Notes: generated from the letters alone by a model not told the origin. 47,835 bases of DNA from Welwitschia mirabilis (GCA_051453625.1 JBOZIK010000001.1:206208622-206256456), one strand, 5' to 3'. Positions 32,901 through 45,201 are shown, counted from the first letter of the stretch. Made by a program: numbers and translations.

Positions 32901-35900
32901 TAGAGAACAATAACCTTAATAATTAGGTTTATTTTTGTTTTTTTATTATCACTAACTAAATTTGTAAGCTCATTTAATGTCAACACAAATGGTTTCATTT
33001 ATTTTGTAGGAATTTATGTTGAAGAAAATAATTCTTTAAATTGAATCTTCTGTTAATAATAATAGAACTTTTCTTGGAAAGAGTGTTCTTGAGTGATTTT
33101 TTAGTTTTACATGTGTATGGTTCTTTTCTATGTGTATTCATACATCATATTATTATTTGATCTAGATATCTAAGTGTTTAATATTATAAATAGTTGATCC
33201 ATAATGGTTTTACACTTCATTAGCTATAATCCTATATTTGATTTTATGCACTATTTTATGTATGTTAAGTGGAAAAGACAACTATCAATAAAACTTATCT
33301 TTATAAATAGAGGCATCAAATACCATTCTTCTGCATTTATAACTTTTAGTAGATATGAAATTCTTTTGGTTTGAAAAGAAAATGTTGAAACAAATAATTT
33401 CTTACTCTCACTAATTTCAAAAAGGGATTTCGTGCTTGCAACTCTCTTTTTGATAACATCTTTTTTTGATAACATTTTTTATCATGTAGTTATTGTTGTT
33501 CTGCTACATAAGATCCTATTATTATTTTTAGTCCTCTTATTATCTTTGTTGTCCTAGCACCTCTGTAGAGTGGAATGATAAAAAAAAAAGGATGCCCTTC
33601 CTCTTGTCTGTGCTCACTTTTGGCTAATGTTTTTTCCTTCTTTCTTCTAGTTTCTTACTTATGTGTTTTTGTAAATTTTGTTTTTTTTTTTTTGGTTTTA
33701 TGTCCAATTTGAATTCCTTCTTCCCTTATCTTTTTTAATGATTTCTCCTTTATACAAACTAGAAGATCAGATCCAATAGATCTAGATCCTATATCTTAAA
33801 AAATAATGAAGTCTAAGCTTAATTTATGTCATTATATTACATATTCTACTAGTTTTAATGGTTAATTTAAATCATTATTAGTGAATGGTTGTTTTGTTTT
33901 CACCGCAATATATTGATCATGATAACCACTATCCTATTAATTAATTTCACAGCTAATATATCGGTTAATTTTAATTTTAACTTTGAAGTGGTTGTTTTTT
34001 ATTTCAATTGAAGTGTATATCTACCATATTGAGATATACACTTTACTAATCAAAAATCTTTGAATCTTCAACATAGAAGTTGGTAGTTTAGGTTGTTTCT
34101 AGCATTGACTAGATCAATTTTAGTTTTTTTTCAAAGGTGCCATATCAAAATGGCCTTTTTTTAGATCTCCCTCCCTTTTTTCACATCCTTCCCTTTGGTC
34201 ATTTCTTTTCTATGTGATCTTTTCTATTCTCTAAACCATTCCTATTCTACCTCCTTTCTCTATGATATGAACATATTATACCATAGAAAGGCATCAACAA
34301 ACTCAACTTAGGATATTAGTAGAAGAAACTTTATAAATACCTTTAATGCACTGTCACATAGTAATGGAGGAAATTCTAGTGTTCTCTATTCAAATATGAA
34401 AATACCTCTTATTCTTCCAATCAAACATCGATTGTGTTTGTGGGTACAAAACTTATCATCCTTTACTTATCTTCTATTTAAACTCCATAACAAAGAGAAC
34501 TTGCAATTGTAGAACTATCAGATCAAGAATAACATATATAGATCTTATGACCTATTGAAATTATTCTAATCTTTTATTTCATGTGCCCATAGATTCATTA
34601 TCTTTTTAACTAAAATTTTAAAGAAATTAAATTTTGGACATTTATTCTTACATATAATCTTAAGTTATGGAGTTCAAATTTCTACCAAGCATGGATGCTA
34701 CACTAAATCTATAGTAGTAATCAAAGTGAGATATATCAACTCTAGAAGGTGTGATAATATATGTTCAATGCATGCAGTGATGATGGGTACTGCATTGAAA
34801 AACTGACTAGAATTAATATTGTTAAAGATATTATGTCTACATTTACTGTTATGCTTGTTTTTCCATAAATTACCTTTGTAATAAGAAATTTTGAGAGAAC
34901 TTGGAAAATGTTATATTTGGAAACAAGAAATTTTATGTTCTATATACCTTAGAACATAATCCTAAATTATTAATGTCTCTAGAATCATAAGAATTTTGTT
35001 TTCTTAAACATAATTTTGGCTAATTTGAATTATAATACTAAAACTTATTATTCTATTATAGAGGTTCTTGCAATATTTGATTCTGGATTATTTTTATTTA
35101 TTTAAGTTATATGTTGCTTGATTTCCCTCATAGATGGAATGATGCTGGAGTGGAAAAGAAAAACAATTCTAATTAGTGTCTTTATTGATTACATGATGAC
35201 ATATATCACTCTTTATATAAAATTTACAATCTAAAGAATCTCTTTCTTGGTTATTTACATAGGCATATAGCATTGCTGATGGTATTCATTCTTTGCTAAT
35301 ATTGTAACATATGTGCTCTTTGAATTGCTTTTCATCTAGTTTAATAATGATGGTCATTATAGTAGCTCAATATTTTCCTCATTGTCTTTATAATGATTCT
35401 TGAATTTTCATTTCATCCTAAGGTAACATAAATCTTCAACCAATTCAACATACTAACTTTTCACTTTTAACATGTTTAAGTATATTGTTTTTATTTTATT
35501 TGTTAAGACATAAATGCCTTAAATTATGTATGTTTTTTAAAAATCTTCAACTATCTGAAAAATTAATTATCATGTTACCTTTACTACCTTCATAAGTAGA
35601 GAGTCTATAGGCTAATTTATTTAGTTGTAATTGAAGATTGAACTTCCTACAAAGGTATCCTTAAATGGCATTGTTTTAAGACAAAGATACAACATTTAAT
35701 GATGTGGATGAAAGTGTTCAAGAACCTTAGCACATTAGCTATGAATATATACATATCCTTGTGGACCACCATTATAATTTTACAAAAAATTATCTCATTT
35801 TGTCTTCCCTACCAAAAACATAATAGGATTCCCCACTCCCCACATAATCTAACAAACCAATCTAATTAATTTAGTTTTCTATTTAAGGAATACTTTCAAG

Positions 35901-36119
35901 AAACATTTTAGAAATACATTTATTTAAATTTATGGGTTATCTTAGTTAGATTAATTCTTGATTCTGATAATATGACAGTTTGATGAGATTTAATAATGTT
36001 ATGTATATAGTGAAGTTTTCTTATCCATTTTTTACCACATGCTTTTGCGTAAGATGATTACTCAAACATTTCATTATTTACTTCAATTAAGAAATTATTT
36101 GACACTATTTATTTTTGTA
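29901..36119. other. Long AT-rich region without a supported gene
   Basis: Inside the CACTA terminus, 29930-30100 has a C-richer, leader-like composition with an imperfect repeat around 'ccttaagccctcttattc' (about 30058). From 30240 to 36050 I find no known protein domain. Open frames of 60-75 codons (32792-32998 and 33251-33475 on the - strand) look random. Pieces near 31790-32060 have slightly longer readable stretches but match nothing I know. It may hold strongly decayed CACTA sequence or the promoter side of the pseudogene that follows. Confidence 0.4.
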
Positions 36120-36260
36120 TCGCTATACAAATAGGTGAATGAAATCCTTTTTCTAAATTCGTTTATATCATTGCATTATACATACCTTTGCTATAGTAGA
36201 TTGTTAAGTGAGCCTAAAGACTATGAGTGCAATGGGCTTCATAAGCACAGTAAAGCTATG

Positions 36261-37290
36261 TCCACTGGAACATTAATTCTTAGGATTCTAATAATAGTTT
36301 TATTAATGTTTTATTATACTATTCATGCTATATCATCCACTGCATTATTTACGCCACCTTGATTCCCTCGCAAAGGTAAATTTTCCTTTTTTTTAAATTT
36401 ATAATAAAGAAAAAAGTAAAAAGATGGCTCCTTATAGCCCTTGTACTAATAGAAAGTCCACACTTTTAGTTAAATTTGAATGCAAAAATACTTATGAAAG
36501 ATGGAATGCTAAAACATCTAGTCTTTAAGTCTCTAGCATTTAGCTTGGGATCTAGAGAAAGGAAAAACAAGGTGTATTTTAGCATTGATTTTCCAAAAGG
36601 ACACATTACTCTGAAATCCTTTAATGTCAAGGTTACAGATGATAAGGAAAACTCCATTTCCTTGAACGAGATTTGTTTACCTCACTAGTTAGTAGAGGGA
36701 TTTTACCACAAAATATCTTAAAAAGAGGAGAAAGAGAAGGTAGAGAATAAGAGGTTATCAAACAACTCGAAAATTATTTTAGCAAGGAATTATGGAATAT
36801 GTTCTAATACCCTTGAATAATACTTTGGTTTTGAATCTGAAACTCAACACACAAAAGCATTTATTATTTATTTGTATGACATTATTGTTGATGAACCCAA
36901 AAAGGTTTTATCTAGTTATATAGAACTATGGCTTTTTAATTTTCATGCCATTGATACAAGAGGGATCTCACACTTGTAAGCTTGCACAGAATGCAGATGT
37001 AATCTCTACAATGTGACTAATGTTAAACCAAACTACATTGGAGGCTTATTTTATTGTATTAATGGGACCTAGTATTAGTTTACAAAAGGATTCTAGGCTG
37101 AGAAAAGGGCGTATTATCTAAAATACATAGTGAGTTGAGTGAACTAGACTGAAGCTATCATCCTCATAAGGATATACATCCTTGATGTCATAGATACTGG
37201 AGACACCTTCTCTCAAAAAGATAATAATACCTTTACTAGCTATAAGATAACCCATTTGATACTTCATGCCTGCATATTATCATTAATGGA
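36261..37290 (+). pseudogene. SURNod19-like gene, 5' part, truncated
   Basis: A possible first exon (36261-36363) encodes MSTGTLILRILIIVLLMFYY, a signal-peptide-like segment, before a stop and a possible splice donor near 36376. From about 36476 the protein reads LVFKSLAFSLGSRERKNKVY, then FSIDFPKGHITLKSFNVKV, ENSISLNEICLPH, NYGICSNTLE, FNFHAIDTRGISHL, ACTECRCNLYNVTNV, YIGGLFYCINGT, RAYYLKYIVS and YILDVIDTGDTFS. These match, in order, the plant stress up-regulated Nod 19 family (SURNod19), especially 'DFP.GHIALKSFNAEV', 'HAIDTRGV....CTECRC.LYNVT' and 'YIGGLYCC'. These are secreted proteins of unclear function. Stops and frameshifts disable it. The conserved C-terminal third is missing: similarity runs out just before the CACTA terminus at 37291. 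Confidence 0.85.
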
Positions 37291-37565
37291 TACTACAAGA
37301 AATACAAGCTTTTATAGTGTTTCTAAAACACCATAAAAGATCTGAAAAATACCTTAAATGTTTTTAAGGCATTTCATCACAAAACTCTTTAGAAAACCTT
37401 TTCTTAGGCATTTCTAAAGCATTTTTTAAAAAAACGCCTTAAAAGGCCTTTTAAGGTTTTTTTTAAAAGAACACCTTAAAAGGACCTTTTAAGGCACTTA
37501 TTTCTATAAATTTCTCAAAATCCATTTTGGGGCATTTTAGCAAGTAAATGCCTCAAAAGGTATCA
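37291..37565 (+). repeat. CACTA terminus and subterminal repeats
   Basis: After the TACTACAAGAAAT end come direct and inverted copies of the AAGGC(A/C)TTT-type motif, for example 'taaggcatttc', 'aacgccttaaaaggcc', 'aacaccttaaaagga' and 'aaggcacttattt'. In CACTA elements such subterminal repeats bind an element-encoded protein. The motif is shared with 29635-29900, so both termini belong to one family. Confidence 0.7.
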
Positions 37566-39720
37566 CCTAAAAAAATTATAAATCCATTATGACCACTAAA
37601 TTTCATGATTTAAGGTTCTTTGGCATGAAAAGAGTACATGTTAGAATATGTAGCATAATTTAATTTACCCATGTTTATAAGTTAAGTTTCTAAGCTATCA
37701 AAGCCCACCATCGATTTTCACTTGGTGAGGTAAATCAATAAAGATGATGAGCACAGCATGGCTTTGTATGAAGCAAATCAATAAAGCTGATGAGTGCAGC
37801 ATGGTTTTGAATGTTTTTTTATATGGCTATCATGCTAATCCATATCACTAGTACTATGGCTATAATAATCCATCTTTATTTGTTGTTATCAATTTGTATT
37901 AGTTATTCATCTATCATGTAGTACTCTTGCGATTCTCTATCCAAGCCTATTTAAATTAAAATCTTAGAACTTTACTTTTACTGATGCAGTGGCTAAGTCT
38001 ATGGCCATTTAGCTAGGTTGTTTCTTATTTAACTTAAATTTATTCTAGACATAATGCAATGTAATTATTTCTCTTAAATGTTAACCTTGGATTTTCTTTC
38101 AAACTTTATATTTCTGGATGTTAAAATACTAGGATAAAGCATAAATTTTATTGTGCAAAAGTAGAGTATGTCTGGGATTCTGATAAATGTAGATAACTAA
38201 TGAACCTACTTCATTTCCAAAAGAGTGAAAGTTAATAAGGTAATCTAATTAGATATTACTACAATTATGATTGTATTACAAGTATATCAAAAGATTATGT
38301 AAGCATCAATACTTAAGAATTGCAACAAATCCTCCCTCTAGTATTTGTAGTTACAAAGAAGGAAGCTTACACTCTAATGTATTGGCTATCAGTGAAGGGA
38401 TTTCTAGTGATAAAAATTCATAGAGAAAAATCTCAGAAGGCTTGTATGAGTAAATAGAATAGAACTGTAATGTTTTGTATACATTTTGATTTATCTTATT
38501 TTGTTTTTTCTTATGACAATAGTAATTCATCATTATCTGAGATTAATTCTTATAGTACTTATGCTTCATTTCAATTCTTAGAACATGAAGCGGCTCTAAA
38601 ATCATTCAAAACTAGTGACACATCTATTCTAATTGATTTTAGGGGTTTGACATTCCTTGCATTACACATGTGAGTAATTTTGATTTGCCAAATGGACTTG
38701 ATAATTATGTCCATCACATACATTGTACTGGCTAGGCTAGAAAAATAGGCTTGGAAAATACCTTGTTCAATGAAAATAGTAGATCTTTAGCAAGTCCACT
38801 AATCCAATTAGTACATGAAGCAAACCAAAATATTCCCAAATGGCTCAATATTTGATGAAAGTGTAGATTTAGATGGTCTCAATTACATTAACTTGCTTTA
38901 GTGTCATGAGATTTAATGGGCGAGATTATCATTATGATGGCAGTAAGGTCTATTAGGTCATAACAGATGGATACAAGGTAGAATGTAGAATTATTATGGT
39001 GATTCTTCAGTATAGTATACCAATAGTTATAGTACTGGAGTGATCAGTGGATAGGAACAAAATCATTTTTCAATAGCCCTTATCAGTATTGGATGAAATC
39101 TTGGATAGGCATATGCTCTCTTAATAACATGTTTCAATTATTTTTTTGGAAATTAAATTATGAATAGTTTGTCTATCTATCTGAAGATTATGTGTTGTGT
39201 TTAATGCTAACCCTTTCCTATGTTATGAACATTTTCTTTTAATAAATACTAGTGAAATAGTTGTCAAAAGAAATATTTTTGATAAAATTATGAAATAAAA
39301 ATGGCCTATATTAATGAAATTCAAGTATTTTGTTCACTTGACAAGCCTAAGGAAAATGGAATGCGAAATATGCATCAAAAGAGATTAGTTGGCTTAATTT
39401 ATTTGTATTTTTTAGATGTAACTATTTTCTTCTTAATGTGATCTACCTCCTTACAAACTTTAAGAATTTTAGTTAAAGCATTGGTCATATTTTAGAGTGG
39501 AGTATTCCTAATAAACATTAGATGGTATCTAGAAGTGTTAATATTTTCTATGATATAATGTTTGTATAAACTTATTTTTCTCATTTTAATGGTTTCTACC
39601 ATCTTCATCATATTTTGCCCTTGTGTAAATGTTGACAATTTAGGTAAGCCTTCCCATTGGATCTATCTAGAATAAGAATTCTCATTAAGGGTCTCAACTT
39701 TATTGTCTTATTACTATATC
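37566..39720. other. Unassigned sequence inside the proposed CACTA element
   Basis: Contains the 43-bp tandem repeat at 37731 and a 67-codon open frame (38470-38673) with no recognisable domain. The missing SURNod19 C-terminus is not here. Confidence 0.4.
37731..37814. repeat. Two 43-bp tandem units
   Basis: AAATCAATAAAGATGATGAG (37732) is repeated as AAATCAATAAAGCTGATGAG (37775), each followed by a CAGCATGG(C/T)TTTG phrase. There are few differences between units. Confidence 0.85.
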
Positions 39721-40646
39721 NNNNNNNNNNNNNNNNNNNNNNNNNNNNNNNNNNNNNNNNNNNNNNNNNNNNNNNNNNNNNNNNNNNNNNNNNNNNNNNN
39801 NNNNNNNNNNNNNNNNNNNNNNNNNNNNNNNNNNNNNNNNNNNNNNNNNNNNNNNNNNNNNNNNNNNNNNNNNNNNNNNNNNNNNNNNNNNNNNNNNNNN
39901 NNNNNNNNNNNNNNNNNNNNNNNNNNNNNNNNNNNNNNNNNNNNNNNNNNNNNNNNNNNNNNNNNNNNNNNNNNNNNNNNNNNNNNNNNNNNNNNNNNNN
40001 NNNNNNNNNNNNNNNNNNNNNNNNNNNNNNNNNNNNNNNNNNNNNNNNNNNNNNNNNNNNNNNNNNNNNNNNNNNNNNNNNNNNNNNNNNNNNNNNNNNN
40101 NNNNNNNNNNNNNNNNNNNNNNNNNNNNNNNNNNNNNNNNNNNNNNNNNNNNNNNNNNNNNNNNNNNNNNNNNNNNNNNNNNNNNNNNNNNNNNNNNNNN
40201 NNNNNNNNNNNNNNNNNNNNNNNNNNNNNNNNNNNNNNNNNNNNNNNNNNNNNNNNNNNNNNNNNNNNNNNNNNNNNNNNNNNNNNNNNNNNNNNNNNNN
40301 NNNNNNNNNNNNNNNNNNNNNNNNNNNNNNNNNNNNNNNNNNNNNNNNNNNNNNNNNNNNNNNNNNNNNNNNNNNNNNNNNNNNNNNNNNNNNNNNNNNN
40401 NNNNNNNNNNNNNNNNNNNNNNNNNNNNNNNNNNNNNNNNNNNNNNNNNNNNNNNNNNNNNNNNNNNNNNNNNNNNNNNNNNNNNNNNNNNNNNNNNNNN
40501 NNNNNNNNNNNNNNNNNNNNNNNNNNNNNNNNNNNNNNNNNNNNNNNNNNNNNNNNNNNNNNNNNNNNNNNNNNNNNNNNNNNNNNNNNNNNNNNNNNNN
40601 NNNNNNNNNNNNNNNNNNNNNNNNNNNNNNNNNNNNNNNNNNNNNN
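39721..40646. other. Assembly gap, 926 N
   Basis: Open frames that appear to cross this stretch come only from the N bases. Confidence 0.95.
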
Positions 40647-40699
40647 TTTTGTATTATCAATGCTCAAATAGCAGATTCTATATTGCATCCACATTAGCT

Positions 40700-41090
40700 T
40701 CTATGATAATCTTAGAAGCAGATAGTTCTAGAAGTATGAACTTGAGGTATTTAAAGGCTTTGAGTATATGCTTATAGCTATTGTAATAATTACTCCTACA
40801 GTAAGTTTTATTCTTACCATCCTTTTAACCAACATGGAGTTGTGTAAGCTTTTTATCTTTTTCCTTATGAATTTTTGTTTTATCATTTGTCATATCTTTA
40901 GTAATTATACACTTTTATAATGACCAAATTTCAAGCATCCATAGCCCTTTAATGTCTTAACGCCTTCTAAAGCCTCATATGATAGAGCCTCATGACCAAA
41001 TTTTCTACTATGCATTATATGCAACTAAGATTTACCACTTTATCAATTATAAATCATACCCATTTCTTCACTAGTTTTGCATAGTCATAA
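40700..41090 (-). pseudogene. Possible copia gag C-terminus with zinc knuckle
   Basis: On the - strand a frame around 40990-40900 reads SYEALEGVKTLKGYGCLKFG then HYKSV, stop, LLKI. The GC..LKFGHYKSV..LLK part has the spacing of a CX2CX4HX4C zinc knuckle followed by the 'CPLLKK' of copia Gag, with the first and last cysteine codons mutated (GGC for TGC, a stop at the last). Lysine-rich sequence follows, as expected. It is a separate, oppositely oriented copy from the element at 17651. Only one motif supports it. Confidence 0.4.
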
Positions 41091-43220
41091 GAGGTGGTTG
41101 ATTAAAGAGAGATAAACAAAGGATTTTATTATACCATGTAGATTTGTTTACTTTGATTTCTTAGCTGTAAGTAGTTTTAGTTTACATGTAGATTATAGAA
41201 GCACATATGAGAAGTATTTTTAAAGAAAATAAACCTTGAATTTTGTCATGAAAAGAATCGTAGGTTCAAAATGGAAGGAACTATTTTAAATAGATTTAAC
41301 TTGCAATTTCACATCAAAAGACTATACTTAATTAAGTCTTAATATCATCTTTAAAATTTAAGAGATCCAATTATGAAAGTCTAAAGGCTCTTATAGGCTT
41401 TAATATAGCCTTCAAATTCCTCTAGAATTTTTACCATCTGTCTTCCACTGACGTCTAGCCACTCACACTAGTTTGATTTNNNNNNNNNNNNNNNNNNNNN
41501 NNNNNATCTTGATTGTGATTCACACCATATATACTAATTCCTATTATTCATAGTCAATACATTTAATCCCACACTTAAATGTACTTTGAGTACATCAAGT
41601 AAACCACAAACCAACAGACTTGAATCCACAGCATTAAACTTATGAACATAAAGTTAAATTAGCTACTTATAAGCAAAGATTTTTTATAAATATTTATTAT
41701 GTAATTAAAAAAATTCTTTAAATCTTTTTATGATTCCTTGATTTTTTAGTAATAATTAATGCTACTTCTAAGATTGTTCTTATGTTTGTTTTAAATAATA
41801 AAAGTACATTTTTACTTATATTCTTCTAATGATTCTTTATCCAATTATACTTAAAATTATTCCTATTTTATCTTTCTCTACTACTCACTCAAGTTTTGTT
41901 TCTCCCTTTTAACCATGGGACTAACTTTTTCTTCTTTACAAATTATCATGAGAATACTTTATTTTATGTATGTATGAACTTTTTCTTTTTAAATTTATCT
42001 TTTTTTAGCTTACAGTTTTTTTTTTCTTTTATTGGTTGCCTTGTCTTCAGCCTATGCTTTTGGGGTTTTCACACTTCTTTATTTATAAAAATAAAAAGAA
42101 AAGGAAAAAGAAAGAAAAACTAGAAATGAGCATCAAATTTTATTGGATCAAACTTATTTTTTATTTTTCTAAGGCTAAGGACAAATATCTATTTCTTATT
42201 TCTATGTTTACTAGCTATTACCTAGGATGAAAAAGTGCTATTATACTCCACTATTGCAATGTCTACTTGCAACATCATTAGGATTAAAAAACATTAAAGA
42301 TAATAGTGTGTCATACCTAAACTAAGAGTTTAGATGTTGCATTACAAATCTCACCATTTACCCAATAACATCCAAACATTACCCCCTCAACCATTATCTA
42401 ATAATAGATATAATTCTTAATTCTTAACCAAAAATGGTGAGAATTATCAATTGAACTTGAGTTATCATAGTAGAGAAATATGCTTATGCACCTATAAGAA
42501 TCTAAATATAGGATATGAATCATTCAAAAAACCTTCTCTATTCCTGAGCTGTGAAAGAATATTTTCATCCCTTAAGAGCTTGACCATTACTTTTATGCTA
42601 AAATACAAACTCTCTCTTCAAAGAGACCTGTTAAAGAAATGCATCTTGGATTTCATTTTTCCAACATATAATCGAGTTAAGATGCTCTCTAAAACATTTA
42701 TTCTATTTAAAAAAGTTAGTGAAACATATAAGGTAACAGAGATTTAACATAGAAAATATCAATAATGGATCAAACATATTGGACATTAGTAGGCACAGGC
42801 CTACTCCAGATATTACAAGGCTCTTATAATGGATACAATTTAAGATTGAATTACACATAGGAATCTAAAAACCCAAATCCAAGGGATAAGTAGCACATTA
42901 TGAAGGTGTATCATACAAACTTTATAAGACATGTTATCATAGCATAATTGAATTTGGGTTACCATAGCATAATTTGCATATAATCATGTGATGATCGATC
43001 TAAATCATCAAAAGGATAGTGTTTCCTACTTAAATACTTCAAACCATATTTGATAAATGTTAAGTAATGGATGCATTTGTGAATAAAATTTGTGCATCTA
43101 TGAAAAAAGGTCAATCTTCACATTAAAATCAAGATACAAGTCTGGCATGGTATCAATATTTTAGAAATTCTAAATAAATAGTACACTACCAAATAAAATA
43201 TTAAATGACTATAGCATATT
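41091..43220. other. Unassigned AT-rich region
   Basis: Holds the 26-N gap (41480-41505) and T-rich and A-rich stretches around 41890-42130. The 75-98 codon open frames at 41896-42123 and 42451-42747 have no recognisable domain and biased composition. No repeat shared with other parts of the window was noticed. Confidence 0.4.
41480..41505. other. Assembly gap, 26 N
   Basis: Small non-round gap. Confidence 0.95.
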
Positions 43221-43640
43221 TTATTGGCCAAGATGTAATGCATTAACCTCAACATCAGTAAGAGGCATTGTGAAATTTGTCTTGTAAAATAACTCAATGC
43301 TATAAATTTTAATAACTTTTAATTTAACTTTGTAAGCATGATCACCAAGTAGTGCATGATAAATTAACAATGTAGGGTTATTTGAAAGTATTCTTCTATT
43401 AGCTACAATATTGCACTTATCATTCTTTAGAATGCATTCTTTATTCAATGATGATGATGGTAACAAACATAATAATCAATGTGAAACTTGAATGCTATTT
43501 AAGTTATTAAAAATAAAATGATATTTAGTTATCTCCTTAACATATTATGAAGGCCATACAATAACCTCTCCTTTTTGCTCCTTCAATGTGGTCATATCCT
43601 TTGCTTGCACTATTAATGATGTTTTAGAATGTTTTACTAC
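43221..43640 (-). pseudogene. C-terminal exons of the CACTA gene
   Basis: The first part (about 43610-43540) reads AKDMTTLKEQKGEVIVWPS. After an AT-rich break, 43466-43221 is open and reads KNDKCNIVANRRILSNNPTL, LIYHALLGDHAYKVKLKVIK and FTMPLTDVEVNALHLGQ. Both resemble the C-terminal module of plant CACTA proteins ('...VA.G.V.S.DP...IH...LG...YKV.V..........I..A.G..V.WP'). The stop after 43221 may be the gene's true end. Confidence 0.55.
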
Positions 43641-43879
43641 TTCCATAGAAACTGTGAGAAAATCATTCATTTAAGCTTTCATTATTAAGCAAAAATTTGG
43701 AATTCCTCCCCATAATTAGTCTTTTTGCTCTCACTTTAATGTACATATCTAACAACTGACGAGGTGACACAATGTCATCCAGGAAAAATAAGAAATAATT
43801 TAGTGATGCAATAAATAACTTAAACCATTACTAAAATAAGGTAATATATGTTCAAACTTTTTAATTATTAGTTTGCTTT

Positions 43880-44117
43880 GAATTACTTGATTTAGAACTA
43901 AATTCATATTTAATTCCTCATCCCCAAGTTTACTTCTAGATGGTTCACCTTCACTGAACTAGAAAAAGATAAAAGTTATAAATGAATTTATTTTTTCAAA
44001 TTCACTAAAGTACATAGAGTAGAATATGTATTTATCTATTATCTTCATTAAAACATCATTTTGTATCATGGGAGAATTCACATTATCAAATTGAAGTGTG
44101 TCCAAGCTAATTCCATT
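43880..44117 (-). pseudogene. Transposase gene exons 6 and 7
   Basis: A short exon starts at 44117 after acceptor AATTATAG. Its donor seems mutated (ATAAAT for GTAAAT). The next exon starts at 43958 after acceptor TTTTTCTAG and reads FSEGEPSRSKLGDEELNMN, ending near a GTAATT donor at about 43888. Boundaries are inferred from splice consensus only. Confidence 0.5.
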
Positions 44118-44191
44118 CTATAATTTAAAAATAATGTTAATTCATGATAAAAAGTATATTGGTATTATAGAAAATGAAGTTGCATTCTTAC

Positions 44192-44465
44192 CATGGGACC
44201 TTCTTATTGTAACATATTTATAATTTTTGAAATTTTTTCTTCCATCACTTACTAATTTCTTTTAAGTTCCTCATTCTCCTTTAAATTATGAATAACTTGA
44301 GATGAGGTCATAAAAGGTGTTTTCTTTAGAATGAAACTTTCATTGTTAAAGACTAGTAGCATAAGCTCTACCAGAATGCTCAGGACCTAATACATGTGTA
44401 ATGCAATCATGTCTAGTAGGTAACATGCTACTTAAGTCCTCTTCAATCAATTTATCTACTTTCTC
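44192..44465 (-). pseudogene. Transposase exon 5, linker
   Basis: Acceptor AATATAG before 44465 and donor GTAAGA after 44192. EKVDKLIEEDLSSMLPTRHD followed by HVLGPEHSGRAYATSL matches the conserved 'E(V/I)LGPE..GRVRG.G' motif of this family. The rest is lysine- and glutamate-rich, probably coiled coil. Confidence 0.75.
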
Positions 44466-44539
44466 CTATATTAAACAATACAAGATTTGTTTAAACAATG
44501 TATGTTTAGAGTATTATAAATTAAGTAATTAATACTTAC

Positions 44540-44650
44540 AATAATTTCAATAGCTTCTGGTGTAGCTATCGATACATCTAGCCTAATGTATGCTTTTTTC
44601 TATACATTCACATGATCTACTATTGTTGATGGATCATCTATCTCAACTCG
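44540..44650 (-). pseudogene. Transposase_24 exon 4
   Basis: RVEIDDPSTIVDHVNV, one stop, KKAYIRLDVSIATPEAIEII, then donor GTAAGT at 44539. It matches 'G..PSR...F..TH.RK.G..VD..A.E.I'. Confidence 0.7.
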
Positions 44651-44728
44651 TTATAACAATTAGTATTTATAACATTAGAAATAACACATTGGAAAAAAAT
44701 TTATTCTTATTAATTCAACACTTTATAC

Positions 44729-44821
44729 CATATCATCTTCTATTTGTTCCATAGCTTTTCATCCACTGATATGATGTAAAACTTGTTGCCTCTTATGTCT
44801 TTTGTTTCTTTGTCTTAATTC
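44729..44821 (-). pseudogene. Transposase_24 exon 3
   Basis: Acceptor AATAG before 44821 and donor GTATAA after 44729. ELRQRNKRHKRQQVLHHISG with one stop, then KAMEQIEDDM, matching '.NK.NR.K....H..G..SFA....EM'. It continues exon 2 in phase. Confidence 0.7.
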
Positions 44822-44912
44822 CTATTAACATATAGCAAAATTAAATCTTAAAAAGATATTTTTAATTATTTTAGAATGAATTCTATATTAAATCTCTTGA
44901 AATGCATCTTAC

Positions 44913-45121
44913 ATGTTTGTCATTCATTTGAACTCAAGTATGCCACTATCTCTTGCCATTGTTATGGTTGAAATCCCTCAAGAATATGTAAAATCCTATT
45001 TGCATCATTATTTAAAGTATTATAAAAATTTGTTGCCACTTCGTTTTTTCATTCACAACATCTTCTAATCCATCTTTTTAAATACAAATTTCTTATTCTC
45101 TTTAGACACTTCAAATTTTTG
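44913..45121 (-). pseudogene. Transposase_24 exon 2
   Basis: Acceptor ATATAG before 45121 and donor GTAAGA after 44913. It reads QKFEVSKENKKFVFKRWIRR (one frameshift) and ILEGFQPXQWQEIVAYLSSN, matching the '.F.I.......VL...G..WR......' and 'W..LV.YW.S....' parts of the family. Confidence 0.7.
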
Positions 45122-45201
45122 CTATATGTTTGACTTGTATTAAAATGAAATTTAATAATCATGAGTTATATGTGTATAATAATTATGGAATAATTACATA
45201 C

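Noticed and set aside
32792-33475. 68- and 74-codon open frames on the - strand
   Set aside because: No recognisable motif, no splice-linked neighbours, and lengths expected by chance.
38545-38557. AATTCTTATAGTA, exact reverse complement of the terminus-like TACTATAAGAATT at 29635
   Set aside because: No subterminal AAGGCATTT-type repeats lie beside it and the flanks show no matching duplication, so a chance match in AT-rich DNA is more likely.
39608-40697. Four frames of 320-350 codons across the 926-base gap
   Set aside because: Artifacts of the N stretch.
42451-42747. 98-codon open frame on the + strand
   Set aside because: Lysine-, leucine- and serine-rich without a recognisable domain; not supported by neighbours.
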